A stretch of DNA of 64,000 bases from an uncultured Clostridium sp. (lineage in GTDB: Bacteria; Bacillota; Clostridia; TANB77; CAG-508), in NCBI GenBank assembly GCA_902496295.1, contig CABVAF010000003.1, forward strand, positions 133,243 through 197,242. Reading direction: 5' to 3'. Below, one piece after another: positions 1-8,675 of this stretch (position 1 is its first letter; each line of letters begins with the position of its first letter). Under the pieces are notes generated by a model. The model saw only the letters and a list, made by a program, of their open reading frames with translations, had not been told where the DNA came from and did not search any database. Both the position numbers and the translations under genes were made by a program.

Positions 1-1
1 A

Positions 2-166
2 AGTGAAATAATAGAAAAACATGGGGGAAAAACATCTAGTTCAGTATCTAAAAAAACAAACTACGTTTTAGCTGGTGAAGAAGCAGGTAGCAAACTAAAA
101 AAAGCCCAAGACTTGGGCATTACAATAATAAATGAGCAACAATTTAAAGAAATGCTTGGAAATTAG
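2..166 (+). CDS. ligA: DNA ligase (NAD+) C-terminal fragment, BRCT domain (partial)
   Basis: This is the 3' end of a gene cut by the left edge; 54 codons remain. The fragment contains the pattern of the second half of a BRCT domain: a 'EKHGGKTSSSVSKKTNYVL' type segment, then 'AGEEAGSKLKKAQDLGI' and 'INEQQFKEML', which is the usual carboxy terminus of bacterial NAD+-dependent ligase LigA (nick sealing in replication and repair). The stop codon TAG is part of the first copy of the GGGACAGGTC repeat, so the last residues (Gly-Asn-stop) may have been written by the repeat. Another BRCT protein cannot be fully excluded because the catalytic part is outside the window. Confidence 0.85.
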   Translation, partial: SEIIEKHGGKTSSSVSKKTNYVLAGEEAGSKLKKAQDLGITIINEQQFKEMLGN

Positions 167-287
167 GGACAGGTCATTTTTTCTGGATTTCAGAAATTAG
201 GGACAGGTCCCTATTTATTATATCGTAAAAGATGACCTGTCCCCATTTTCTGGCTTTTGGAAATTGGGACCTGTCCCTAATTTCTAA
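158..287. repeat. Dispersed GGGACAGGTC repeat, copy 1
   Basis: Two direct copies of an AGGGACAGGTC unit are followed by two inverted copies (GACCTGTCCC), linked by 'ttctggatttcagaaatt' type spacers. The arms can pair into a long hairpin. Full relatives occur at 31994 and 51899 and degenerate ones at 10885 and 40274. It overlaps the ligA stop codon. The origin is unknown; REP-like elements mobilised in trans by a RAYT-type transposase are one possibility, but no transposase is in the window. Confidence 0.85.
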
Positions 288-288
288 G

Positions 289-453
289 TTATCTAAATAT
301 AGTTAAAACAGTAGGTGAAATTAAGCATATTATAGATATAATTATCATACTTATTCCTGCAACTTTATTCTTGTTTTCTCTTATTTCATATATACCATAA
401 ATAAATAGTCTTAAGAAAATGTAAAGAGATAGTAACAAAATTAATATTAGCAT
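289..453 (-). CDS. 54-aa two-helix membrane protein, candidate germinant receptor D subunit
   Basis: A short frame follows gerC at once. It has a strong ribosome site (AGGAGG five bases before the ATG at 453) and ends at TAA 289-291. The protein is MLILILLLSLYIFLRLF..., with a first hydrophobic helix at residues 1-20, a charged loop (EIRENKNK) and a second helix at about 31-51. Several Bacillus ger operons carry a fourth gene for a tiny two-helix protein (the D subunit) that modulates receptor function; the size, topology and operon position fit that. The sequence itself gives no family signature, so the assignment is by context. Confidence 0.7.
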   Translation of the reverse strand: MLILILLLSLYIFLRLFIYGIYEIRENKNKVAGISMIIISIICLISPTVLTIFR

Positions 454-467
454 ATTTCCTCCTAAAA

Positions 468-1700
468 TTAAGTTTCTATTAACAACTGACCTGATTTAAG
501 TTCACTATTTATATTTACATCAAAAAAGGAGTTTTTATATTTTTCAAGCCACTTATATTCTTTCCAGTCATCCCATGTTAAAAATTGACGTATTGCAGTT
601 CTTCCAAAACCTACAATATCTGATTTAAATTCTTTTGAGGTTTTATATAAATAATCTGTCATATTTTGCTTCATATATACATTTACTGCGTCTTGAATTT
701 TTCTTAAGTTTTCCTCTGAAAAGTAATTTACATTTTCACTCATTGATATTAATTGGCAGGAAATATCGAATTCAAGTTCAATAAAAGGATTTTCATTTAC
801 TATATTAATTTTCTTTTTTACAGGAGAATTTGTACTTAGACGTAGGTCTATAGTATCAGATACATTTAAAGGATTTGGAATTGTTATATTACAGTATTTC
901 AAATTGTTACTAGCTAGCAGATGACAAATAGTTTCTATGTTATTTAATTCTCCTACAAGTTTGTCCTCAACAAACACAGCAAGGCCAGTATTTTCTATAC
1001 CAGGGTCTTCAGAATCTATTGGCGCTTGTCCAGCCATATATTTTCCAGATTCTTGTTCAGAGTTTGCACTAGCATGTGAGGTATCACTATTTACAGCACC
1101 TAAAATTGCAGAAGCATTTTTCCTAGTATTTTGTATATCGTAAAAAAATTGACTAATAGAAATATCTTGTGTATAGCCTGTATATTCACTAGAATTTTGA
1201 ATAGTCTCATAATATCTAGCAGACAACCTTTCTAGCTTTGAACTAGCACTTTTTAAAAAATCTTTAGCTTCACATTTTGATACAACTATATTAGCAGTAG
1301 GACGTATTTGCACAGAATTCATTAGAGTATATATAACATCTGAAACGCCAGTAGAAGCAAATTCTTCTGAAAATACTATTACTCTGGTATGTGCTAAGTT
1401 TACTCTTTTACTTAAATAGTTATTAATTAAATTTATTCCGTCGTTAATATCACTACATTCTACAGAATATACAATTGCTTCGGAAGATTGGGAAGAACCA
1501 GACGTCCCAGAAGGCTCATTAGTTGAAGAAAATTGTAAGCTTAGTTCCATAGAAGAATTTTTTCCCACATCTATGCCAATTGCAATAGCATATGAAAGTT
1601 TGTCTATATTATTAGAATATGAACATCCTGATAGAATAGTTGTTAGTATAAGTAGGATTACTATAATAATTATAAGTTTTTTATTCAGGTTGTTTTCCAT
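468..1700 (-). CDS. gerC: Ger(x)C family spore germination lipoprotein
   Basis: The 410-aa protein has a lipoprotein signal: a hydrophobic run after MENNLNKK and a lipobox LSGC with the acceptor Cys at about residue 26. The body follows the GerC family: 'AIAIGIDVGK', a 'RVNLAHTRVIVFSEEFA' segment, 'RPTANIVVSKCEAKDFLK', and a C-terminal half that ends in 'DNW..Y.W..KYK..F.DVNINSELKSGQL'-like sequence. GerC is the surface lipoprotein of the inner-membrane germinant receptor. Its start overlaps the end of gerB by 20 bases, so translation is probably coupled. A TTATTAGGAGGTAAC site lies inside the end of gerB. Confidence 0.93.
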   Translation of the reverse strand: MENNLNKKLIIIIVILLILTTILSGCSYSNNIDKLSYAIAIGIDVGKNSSMELSLQFSSTNEPSGTSGSSQSSEAIVYSVECSDINDGINLINNYLSKRVNLAHTRVIVFSEEFASTGVSDVIYTLMNSVQIRPTANIVVSKCEAKDFLKSASSKLERLSARYYETIQNSSEYTGYTQDISISQFFYDIQNTRKNASAILGAVNSDTSHASANSEQESGKYMAGQAPIDSEDPGIENTGLAVFVEDKLVGELNNIETICHLLASNNLKYCNITIPNPLNVSDTIDLRLSTNSPVKKKINIVNENPFIELEFDISCQLISMSENVNYFSEENLRKIQDAVNVYMKQNMTDYLYKTSKEFKSDIVGFGRTAIRQFLTWDDWKEYKWLEKYKNSFFDVNINSELKSGQLLIET

Positions 1701-2814
1701 TTGTTATAGTTACCTCCTTATTAAAATTTTTATTTCTAATTCTATATTTAATATTAGCAAAAATTAAAATTAATAAACTAAAACATATTGCAACAAATAT
1801 GTTAGTATATTTAAACACTACATCCTCTAAAAATCGAATCATAGCTATATTGTTAGGAATTAGTGTAGTTACATATGTTATAGTTGCAAAAGCAAGAACA
1901 ACTGGAAATTCTTTTCTTGTATTTGTTAACTTTCTATAAATTGTCACAATAATAAACAAAACTACTGAAATATAAGAAAGCAAAGCTAGTATCCAACTAA
2001 ATACAAATAATCCGTCTATTCTTTGAAAAACTTGCCAATAACTAATATCTCTAGACTCTACATATAGTGAGGAAATTTCGTTTATATTTTCTATAAAAGG
2101 AAAAGACAATACTAATGAAGCAACACTTCCAATTATTAAAATACCAACCAGAATTGTAGCAGTAATAGAAACTCTTTTAAAATTTCTACTGTCTTTAAGC
2201 ATAGGCATAATAAAATATAAAACTGCAAGACCGCTATATGCAAAAATATTGGAAGCACCATTTATAAATGTTTCTTTGGCACCAAAACCTAGAATTGGAA
2301 AAATTCTATCTAAAGAAAAATCTTGTATGTTTGAAAATGCAATAAGTAATATTGCAATTCCTGTAATTGGGGCTATTATTGTGTTGCATTTTATAACAGC
2401 TGGGCTACCATACTTATATATAAAAACAATACTTGCTATAATTATAAGAGTTAGTACAGATATAGTTATATTTTCAAAATATATAATTTCTAGATCTTGA
2501 ACAATAACTCTAACAGTTGTAGAAAGGATAAGTAGAAAATACCCTATAAAAACTATACCAACAATAACTTTCAAAATTTTTCCGCCTAGAAATTCCGAGA
2601 TATCTACAATATCTTGTCCTTTAAAATTTTTAAATAATCTATTTATAATAAATACTAGTAAAAGTGCTAAGATAAAAACATAAATCATATTTAAAATTGT
2701 TCCTGTGCCAGTTTCTGCTATTAGAGTCCTTGGTGTACCTAAAATTAAATGATTTATAACAATAATTAAAATAAGTGCAATAGCTTGAAAATTACCTATT
2801 TGTTTAATCTCCAT
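1681..2814 (-). CDS. gerB: GerB/GerKB family spore germination permease
   Basis: The 377-aa protein has about ten membrane segments over its whole length, beginning with 'MEIKQIGNFQAIALILIIVINH'. This is the GerB (amino acid/polyamine/organocation transporter-like) fold, the presumed germinant-binding membrane subunit of the receptor. The start overlaps the gerA end by 11 bases behind an AGGAGG site within the gerA terminus. The order A-B-C on one strand is the standard tricistronic ger operon. Which germinant is sensed cannot be told from the sequence. Confidence 0.92.
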   Translation of the reverse strand: MEIKQIGNFQAIALILIIVINHLILGTPRTLIAETGTGTILNMIYVFILALLLVFIINRLFKNFKGQDIVDISEFLGGKILKVIVGIVFIGYFLLILSTTVRVIVQDLEIIYFENITISVLTLIIIASIVFIYKYGSPAVIKCNTIIAPITGIAILLIAFSNIQDFSLDRIFPILGFGAKETFINGASNIFAYSGLAVLYFIMPMLKDSRNFKRVSITATILVGILIIGSVASLVLSFPFIENINEISSLYVESRDISYWQVFQRIDGLFVFSWILALLSYISVVLFIIVTIYRKLTNTRKEFPVVLAFATITYVTTLIPNNIAMIRFLEDVVFKYTNIFVAICFSLLILIFANIKYRIRNKNFNKEVTITNGKQPE

Positions 2815-4549
2815 CTGAACCTCCTGACTGATACTTCCATTTCATACTAACTCGCTCTTCCTTTTGAGGTCTTTTGGTATTTAAAAAGTCAGGTCTTTTT
2901 TCTCTATTCCAAAATGGTGGCATGAAATATGACTTATTATTTTTACTAGTAGATGGAACATATGGTGCCAAATAAGATACACCAAAAGATTTTAAAGAGC
3001 ATAATAGTACTAAATGTCCAAAAAGAACAATACCTATACCTAGGAAACCGCCAAAAAATGCAGCTATTATATATAAGAATCTGGCAATTCTTAAGTGAAA
3101 GCTTAAATAAAAATCTGGAATAGCAAAGGATGTGATACCTGTTATAGCTATAATAATTATTAAAATTGGACTTACTATGCTAGCTTCTACAGCTGCTTGA
3201 CCGAGAATAAGAGCACCTATAATACCAATTGTAGTTCCTATAGGAGAAGGAACCCTTAAACTTGCTTCTCTAATTAGCTCAAAAGAAATTTCCATTGCTA
3301 AAATTTCAACTATTATAGGAAATGGAACAGACTCTCTTGATGCAACAATTGCAAATAAAAGCTCTGTGGGAATAATTTCTTGATGGAAATTTGTAATTGC
3401 AACATACAAACCGGGAAGTAGTAAAGTAATAAAAAATGCTACTAATCTTACAAATTTAAGCAAATTGGCAAATTGAAATTTTAAGTTTGGATCTTCAGCA
3501 GAAGAAAGAAAGTCTACAAATACGCAGGGCATTATTAAAACATATGGACTTCCATTTACAACAACAATAACTCTCCCAGAAAGAATATGGTTTGCAGCTT
3601 TATCGGGTCTTTCTGTAGACAGCATTTGAGGAAGACTGCATTTACTATTATCTTCAATTAACTGTTCTAATTGACCAGAAGAAATTATTGTATCTATATC
3701 TAAATTGTTTAATCTATATTTTACTTCTGCAACTAGGTCGTCATTTGCAATGTCTTTCATATAACAGACTGCACATTTTGTTTTGGTTACTTTACCAACA
3801 CTAAGGCTTTCTATAACTAAATTTTCATTATTTACAAATCTACGTATCATAGAGGTATTAGTACGAATTGCTTCTGTAAAAGCCTCTTGTGCACCACGTA
3901 TAACGGTTTCGTTTTTAGGAGAATCAATGCTTCTTTGCTTAAAACCTTTAGCATCTATACTAAATGTGGTGTCAATTGTATCTACAAAAAGTAAGCAATT
4001 TCCCATATTAATATCTGATAATATGTCACTAAAAGATTTTTGCTTTTTAACAGAATTTTGAGGGACAAGAGAATTATAAATATAATCAACTAAGTCAAAT
4101 TTTTTTACTTTTCTTACAGTAATATTGTTAGATATAGCTTCTGATACTACTCTAGTTTCGTTTCCATCATAAATGTTAGCTCTGTTTCTAAGCATTAATG
4201 GCTCTAGCACAAAGTCATTAATAATCTTAGTATCTACCATTCCATCTATATATATTAGAAATGCATTGTATTGCTTATTTCTTGCATTAAGAATAAACTC
4301 ACGAACCACAATATCGCTATTAATTAAAGTGTTATATTTAACTTTAAGAAATTCTAGATTGACACTTAAAGATGGAAAGACATTTTCTGGGTCATTTTTA
4401 GAATTTATTTCATCTGTTTTTATTTCGCTGGTTTCAGAGTTATCAGGGGTTTTACTGCTTTCCATTCCATTTTCGGGTAAAATAAACTCGTAAGGTTGCT
4501 CGTTATTTGGATAAAAAGTGTTTTTTATTAGTGTAAAAAATTTATTCAT
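2804..4549 (-). CDS. gerA: GerA/GerKA family spore germination protein
   Basis: The 581-aa protein has a soluble N-terminal half (an acidic linker, then the two-part NTD with 'ILSDINMGNCLLFVDTIDTTFSID' and 'RGAQEAFTEAIRTNTSMIRR') and a C-terminal membrane domain from about residue 365. It carries the conserved 'PFPIIVEILAMEISFELIREA' and 'VPSPIGTTIGIIGALILGQA' stretches that define the GerA family. This subunit forms the oligomeric channel-like part of the germinant receptor. It is the first gene of the operon. The promoter would lie in the 4550-4700 region, probably forespore-specific, but I cannot name a SigG site with confidence. Confidence 0.95.
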   Translation of the reverse strand: MNKFFTLIKNTFYPNNEQPYEFILPENGMESSKTPDNSETSEIKTDEINSKNDPENVFPSLSVNLEFLKVKYNTLINSDIVVREFILNARNKQYNAFLIYIDGMVDTKIINDFVLEPLMLRNRANIYDGNETRVVSEAISNNITVRKVKKFDLVDYIYNSLVPQNSVKKQKSFSDILSDINMGNCLLFVDTIDTTFSIDAKGFKQRSIDSPKNETVIRGAQEAFTEAIRTNTSMIRRFVNNENLVIESLSVGKVTKTKCAVCYMKDIANDDLVAEVKYRLNNLDIDTIISSGQLEQLIEDNSKCSLPQMLSTERPDKAANHILSGRVIVVVNGSPYVLIMPCVFVDFLSSAEDPNLKFQFANLLKFVRLVAFFITLLLPGLYVAITNFHQEIIPTELLFAIVASRESVPFPIIVEILAMEISFELIREASLRVPSPIGTTIGIIGALILGQAAVEASIVSPILIIIIAITGITSFAIPDFYLSFHLRIARFLYIIAAFFGGFLGIGIVLFGHLVLLCSLKSFGVSYLAPYVPSTSKNNKSYFMPPFWNREKRPDFLNTKRPQKEERVSMKWKYQSGGSDGD

Positions 4550-4936
4550 AATATATCTCCCATAAATTTGTTTTAAAAATATTTTTGCCTAAAAATTAAA
4601 AAATATGTAAAAAAAATTTGTGAATATTAAATTATTAGAAAACAAGTATTAATTTTAGATAAGTGGAATTATTATAATTAAAAAATGGGTTTTATGTGGG
4701 AAAGTTTATAGAAAGTGAAAAGTAATTATAAGAAATAGTTGTTTTGTGGATTTGTTGTAATAAAAATGTAAACAAATTGTAAATAAAAAGAAAAGATAAG
4801 ATATTTACAAATACCATATTTAAAAGTATAATAATTTTACAAAGTATAATTTGCAAAATTTTATACATAATAAAGAAAAATGACATATTTTGTAGAAAAA
4901 GAGACTATATAAGTTAAAGCAAAAGGAGAAAGCAAA
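4550..4936. other. AT-rich divergent intergenic region
   Basis: This 387-bp spacer separates the reverse ger operon from the forward gene at 4937 and should hold both promoters. It is nearly all A/T. A TGACAT...TATATA pair (4881-4911, 19-bp spacing) is a weak candidate for the forward gene. I see no further gene. Confidence 0.5.
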
Positions 4937-5446
4937 ATGATAAGAAAGGATAATATACTAATATTTATAGTAATAATTGTATTAATAATAGGAACTATAG
5001 TGTTATTAATGAATAATAGAGTAAAATGGGATGACACTGAAAATGAGAGTACAAATAGCGAAATGAATATAGATGTAAATTATACACAAGATGTGGAAAA
5101 TATAGTAAATTCATATACAGAAGAGCTAGAAGATGGACAAGTAGAGAATAACAGTCCAGAGTTAAAAGAAGAAAAGAAATTTAAACAAATAGAGATAACA
5201 AATATAAATTTTGTTTACAACCCAGGAAATAAAATGACAACAATAACAGCTAATTTGACAAATGTAGGAACAGAAGAGCAAAAAGGAGAGATAGTTACAT
5301 TAAAAATAATAGGTCAAAATAATGAAGAAATAACAACAATAGAAGCATTAATACCAAATATAAAGCAAGGAGAAACAAGAACTTTAAGATGTAGTGCAAC
5401 AGCAGATTTATCAAATGCAAGCAATTTTGAAATAATAGAAAAATGA
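4937..5446 (+). CDS. Membrane-anchored extracellular protein, FxLYD/CARDB-like domain
   Basis: The 169-aa protein begins with one strong helix (residues 8-25, 'IFIVIIVLIIGTIVLLM'), then a low-complexity Asp/Glu/Asn linker to about residue 85. The C-terminal domain ('KQIEITNINFVYNPGNKMTTITANLTNVGTEEQKGEIVTL...') has the beta-sandwich look of FxLYD or CARDB domains, where 'N.T' strands alternate with 'G..V.L'. It has a good ribosome site (AAAGGAGAAAG). It sits just upstream of the pilin-like gene at 5582 in the same direction, which hints at an envelope role. The function is unknown. Confidence 0.75.
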   Translation: MIRKDNILIFIVIIVLIIGTIVLLMNNRVKWDDTENESTNSEMNIDVNYTQDVENIVNSYTEELEDGQVENNSPELKEEKKFKQIEITNINFVYNPGNKMTTITANLTNVGTEEQKGEIVTLKIIGQNNEEITTIEALIPNIKQGETRTLRCSATADLSNASNFEIIEK

Positions 5447-5581
5447 GAATATGTTAAATAAGATTAAGATATTTAAGAAATACGATAATTTAGAAAGTAA
5501 ATCAAAATATTAAATAAAAAGTGTTTAACTTTTTGAGTCAATTTATAGTAAGTATTATTTATAAAAAAGAGGAGTGAAAAA

Positions 5582-8080
5582 ATGAGCAATAAAGGTATAA
5601 CATTAATATCATTAGTAGTTACTATAATTGTATTGTTAATACTAGCAGGAATAACAATAGGAACAGTATTTAATGATAATGGAATAATAAAAAAAGCACA
5701 AGAAGCGGCAAATGCAACAGAAGAAGCTGCAAAAAATGACCAGGAAGCAATAAATGGCTTACTAGGAGAAATGGACAGTGTAATAAATGGAATAGGTGGA
5801 GGAAATGTACCAACAATAGGAAGCATAAATGGAAATATAACATGGAGCACAGGGTCAGCAACTCTAGAGTTAACAACAAATGCAGAAGGAGTAATAATAC
5901 AATATAGAAAAAATAACGATTCTAATTGGACAGATTATACATCACCAGTACCAAGTCTGTTACATGGAGATAAGGTATATGCAAGAGGCGTGAAAGATGG
6001 AGAAACTGTAATAAGTGAAAAAGAATTTAGTATATTAGATACAATACCACCAACAGTAACAATAGCAAGTTCAAGTAGTACAACAAATAGTATAAGTGCA
6101 ACAGCGACAGCAACAGATAACGAAGCAGGAATGGGCTCAAACCCACAATACACATTTTATATAAAGAAAACAGCAGAAGAAGATAGCGCATATGTACAAA
6201 TAGCAAGTAGCACAAATGCAAGTGTAACAAAAGGAGATTTAGAACAAAATACATCATATACAATAAAAGTAGAAGTAACAGATGTGGCAGGAAATAAAGG
6301 GCAAGCAACAAAGGAGATAACAACAGGCAAAATAGCAGATGCAGGAGATGGACTAACAAATGGAGCAATAATAGCAAGTACACCAGTATGGAGTAATGGA
6401 ACAGCAAGTACAACATTATCAACAACATCAGGATTAACAATACAATATCAAGTAGGCGGAGTAGATGGAAGCTGGACAAATGGAACAAGTGTAACAGGTT
6501 TACACCATAGAGATACAGTATTTGCAAGATTAACAGATGGCAAAAACTATGGAGGAGAAGCAAGTATAACAATATTAGATACAGTAAATCCACAAAATGC
6601 AAGTATAAGTTTGAGTGCTACAAGTACAAATACAGCAGGAAGTATAACAGCGACAGTAACACTAAATGATAACGAAAGTGGAGTAAATGTAACAGGAAGT
6701 AAATGGGTATATAATACAAATTCAGGATATATAGGAACAACAGAGAGCAGTTATAACAATACATTTAGCAGCAATGGACAAAAATTAACTTTACAAACAA
6801 CAGAAGCAGGAACATATTATTTACATGTGTTAACAGTAGATAAAGCAGGAAATAAGAAAGAGACAATAAGTAATAGTATCACAGTAACAAAAGCATTAGT
6901 AGCAGATGGAAGCTATAACGAAGAAAAAGGAGTAAATACACCAAACTTGGGGGATGGAATGACACCAATAAAATGGAATGGAAGCACATGGGTAGAAACA
7001 ACAGGAAGTGATCCAGAATGGTATGATTATTCAGCAAAGAAGTGGGCAAATGCAACAACGAGCGATGGAAGTATGTGGGTATGGATACCAAGATATGCAT
7101 ATAGTATAACAAGTGGATATCACCAAAGCGGAGCAAATTTAAATAGTACAACACCAGCAGAAGGAGCAGGAACAATAGAAGTAGAGTTCATGAAAGGAAC
7201 AAGTAATGAGACAGCAACAGGAAGAACAACCTTCCAGAATGCAAGTGGACAAGGAAATTGGAATATCCACCCAGCATTTACCTATGGAAGTACAGTAAGT
7301 GGAATATGGGTAGCAAAGTTTGAAGCAAGTAGTGTAGAAGGAAATAGTGATAGCAGAAAAGAAGACGATGTAACAACAAAAACAGTGCAAGTAAAACCAG
7401 GAGTAGCGAGCTGGAGATATATAACAATAGGAAATATATATACAGTATGCTTAAATTATAATAGTGCGTTAAATAGCCATTTAATGAAGAATGATGAATG
7501 GGGAGCTTGTGCCTATTTAAGCAAAAGTAAATATGGAAAAGGGACAGAAGAAGTGTGGATAAATAACTTTAGTAACTTTATCACAGGGTCAGCAGGAAAT
7601 AGTGCAACAGCAAGTATGAATACAGGAACGACAACTACTTATACAAGTGCACAAGGAGTAAAGGCGAGTACAACAGGAAATGTGTATGGAATATATGATA
7701 TGAGCGGAGGAGCAGGGGAATATGTAGCAGCATATGTAAATAATGGAAATAGTAGTTTAAATAATGGTTCAAATTTAGTAAATGGAGAAGCGAAAACGAA
7801 GAATGTATATAGTGTAGGAAGTTCAGATAGTACAGCGAATAACTATAGTGCAAATGCGGGGGTGTATGGAGATGCAGTATGGGAGACATCAAATGGATAC
7901 AGCAATAGTAGTGATTCATGGTACGCCGATCGCTCTGACATTCCTCACACGAGCAATCCTTTCTTCATACGCGGGGGCAATTTCAGCGATACTACGAATG
8001 CTGGCGTGTTCTATTTTAACTGCGACTATGGTAGCTGGAACAGCGTTGTTTCGTTCCGTCCGGTCTTGGTCACACTTTAG
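5582..8080 (+). CDS. DGR target protein 1: prepilin-like, Ig/FN3-like repeats, FGE/C-type lectin tail
   Basis: The 832-aa protein starts with a short prepilin-like leader and helix: NKG|ITLISLVVTIIVLLILAG, which matches class III signal peptides except that Ser replaces the usual Glu at mature position 5. A coiled segment (QEAANATEEAAKNDQEA) follows. Then come beta-sandwich modules at about 80-160, 160-255 (FN3-like), 256-340 and 340-435. Residues 440-832 form an FGE/sulfatase-modifying-like C-type lectin fold with 'WVWIPRYAYSI', 'HPAF', 'GIWVAKFEAS', 'GNVYGIYDMSGG' and 'SFRPVL'. The last 50 residues lie in a 149-bp variable repeat that is GC-rich against the gene body. It is probably a surface-displayed, diversifiable binding protein. 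Ligand unknown. Confidence 0.9.
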   Translation: MSNKGITLISLVVTIIVLLILAGITIGTVFNDNGIIKKAQEAANATEEAAKNDQEAINGLLGEMDSVINGIGGGNVPTIGSINGNITWSTGSATLELTTNAEGVIIQYRKNNDSNWTDYTSPVPSLLHGDKVYARGVKDGETVISEKEFSILDTIPPTVTIASSSSTTNSISATATATDNEAGMGSNPQYTFYIKKTAEEDSAYVQIASSTNASVTKGDLEQNTSYTIKVEVTDVAGNKGQATKEITTGKIADAGDGLTNGAIIASTPVWSNGTASTTLSTTSGLTIQYQVGGVDGSWTNGTSVTGLHHRDTVFARLTDGKNYGGEASITILDTVNPQNASISLSATSTNTAGSITATVTLNDNESGVNVTGSKWVYNTNSGYIGTTESSYNNTFSSNGQKLTLQTTEAGTYYLHVLTVDKAGNKKETISNSITVTKALVADGSYNEEKGVNTPNLGDGMTPIKWNGSTWVETTGSDPEWYDYSAKKWANATTSDGSMWVWIPRYAYSITSGYHQSGANLNSTTPAEGAGTIEVEFMKGTSNETATGRTTFQNASGQGNWNIHPAFTYGSTVSGIWVAKFEASSVEGNSDSRKEDDVTTKTVQVKPGVASWRYITIGNIYTVCLNYNSALNSHLMKNDEWGACAYLSKSKYGKGTEEVWINNFSNFITGSAGNSATASMNTGTTTTYTSAQGVKASTTGNVYGIYDMSGGAGEYVAAYVNNGNSSLNNGSNLVNGEAKTKNVYSVGSSDSTANNYSANAGVYGDAVWETSNGYSNSSDSWYADRSDIPHTSNPFFIRGGNFSDTTNAGVFYFNCDYGSWNSVVSFRPVLVTL
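7929..8077 (+). repeat. DGR variable repeat 1 (VR1)
   Basis: This 149-bp segment at the 3' end of target 1 aligns without gaps to VR2 (46382) and to the three template repeats (46689, 47190, 47661). It shares the invariant blocks 'cctttcttca', 'cgcgggggcaa' and 'ttcgttccgtccggtcttgg'. Against TR1 I count 28 differences, of which 16 fall on TR adenines and 12 on other bases. It was therefore made from a related but different template. Confidence 0.88.
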
Positions 8081-8087
8081 GGTGACC
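8068..8087 (+). promoter_or_regulatory. VR1 3' hairpin (IMH-associated cruciform)
   Basis: GGTCACAC-TTTA-GGGTGACC: 8-nt arms with one mismatch around a 4-nt loop, overlapping the stop codon. Short hairpins with four-base loops just after the variable repeat are needed for efficient homing in the Bordetella phage DGR. The template copies lack the right arm. Confidence 0.75.
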
Positions 8088-8144
8088 ACCCAATATACCC
8101 CGAAACGAACAAAAAGATGGCATGTAAATATTTTAAGTAAAATT

Positions 8145-8178
8145 AAACCCAGTACTTAAGATTTAAGCGCTGGGTTTT
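8145..8178. terminator. Bidirectional terminator between target 1 and the HTH gene
   Basis: AAACCCAG ... CTGGGTTT arms with further imperfect pairing inside (AGTACTTAA / TTAAGCGCT), followed by TTTTG on the + strand. It lies between convergent genes. Confidence 0.8.
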
Positions 8179-8179
8179 G

Positions 8180-8416
8180 TTATGCTCTTTTATTATTTAT
8201 ATCGTCTGGAGTAATAGAAATTAAATCAGACAATTCGCAGTCAAGAAATTTACACATATCTTCTAGGTACTTAAAAGAAATAGATGTCGTCTCACCATAA
8301 ATAATTCTATTTAAGTTTCTAGAAGTTATGTTCATATTTTTACATAACCAATATTTACTTTTACCATTCTTTTTCAAAAGACTTTCAATATTAAACTGTA
8401 ACATAGTAAATTCCAT
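8180..8416 (-). CDS. Small Cro/CI-type helix-turn-helix regulator
   Basis: The 78-aa protein is almost entirely one HTH domain of the Xre/HTH_26 kind: 'FNIESLLKKNGKSKYWLCKNMNITSRNLNRIIYGETTSISFKYLEDMCKFLDCELSDLI'. The order helix - 'SKYWLCK' - 'TSRNLNRI' - 'LEDMCKFLDC' is typical of repressors such as those of phage and mobile elements. Two starts are possible: ATG at 8416, or ATG at 8404 (MLQFN...), which has better spacing from the AAAGGA site. It is a monocistronic reverse gene facing target 1. It could regulate target 1 or its own promoter; no operator was identified. Confidence 0.85.
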   Translation of the reverse strand: MEFTMLQFNIESLLKKNGKSKYWLCKNMNITSRNLNRIIYGETTSISFKYLEDMCKFLDCELSDLISITPDDINNKRA

Positions 8417-8607
8417 TCCTTTCTAGCTTTATGCAAAGACATACATAGGAATAAAAGAATAAATTTCTTCCAAACTAAAAATTTAATTAATAACTTAATA
8501 AATTTTAATATAAAATATTCTGCAAAATAAGATACTTACACATACCCTAACTTTTCCTATATGAAAACCTGCAACAAATTAATTTATTATGAATTTAAAC
8601 ATTTTCC

Positions 8608-8636
8608 TTGAAAAACCAAATATCTATTGATATAAT
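8608..8636 (+). promoter_or_regulatory. Vegetative promoter for the Lys-rich membrane protein/remA genes
   Basis: TTGAAA (8608), 17 bp, TATAAT (8631): a close match to the SigA consensus, 40 bp before the ATG at 8676. Confidence 0.75.
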
Positions 8637-8675
8637 AATAAATGTAATGTATTGGGAAATATTAGGAGGCTTAAA

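Noticed and set aside
6027..6602. Reverse-strand Leu-rich frames over target 1
   Set aside because: Low-complexity shadows of ACA/AGC-rich coding sequence.
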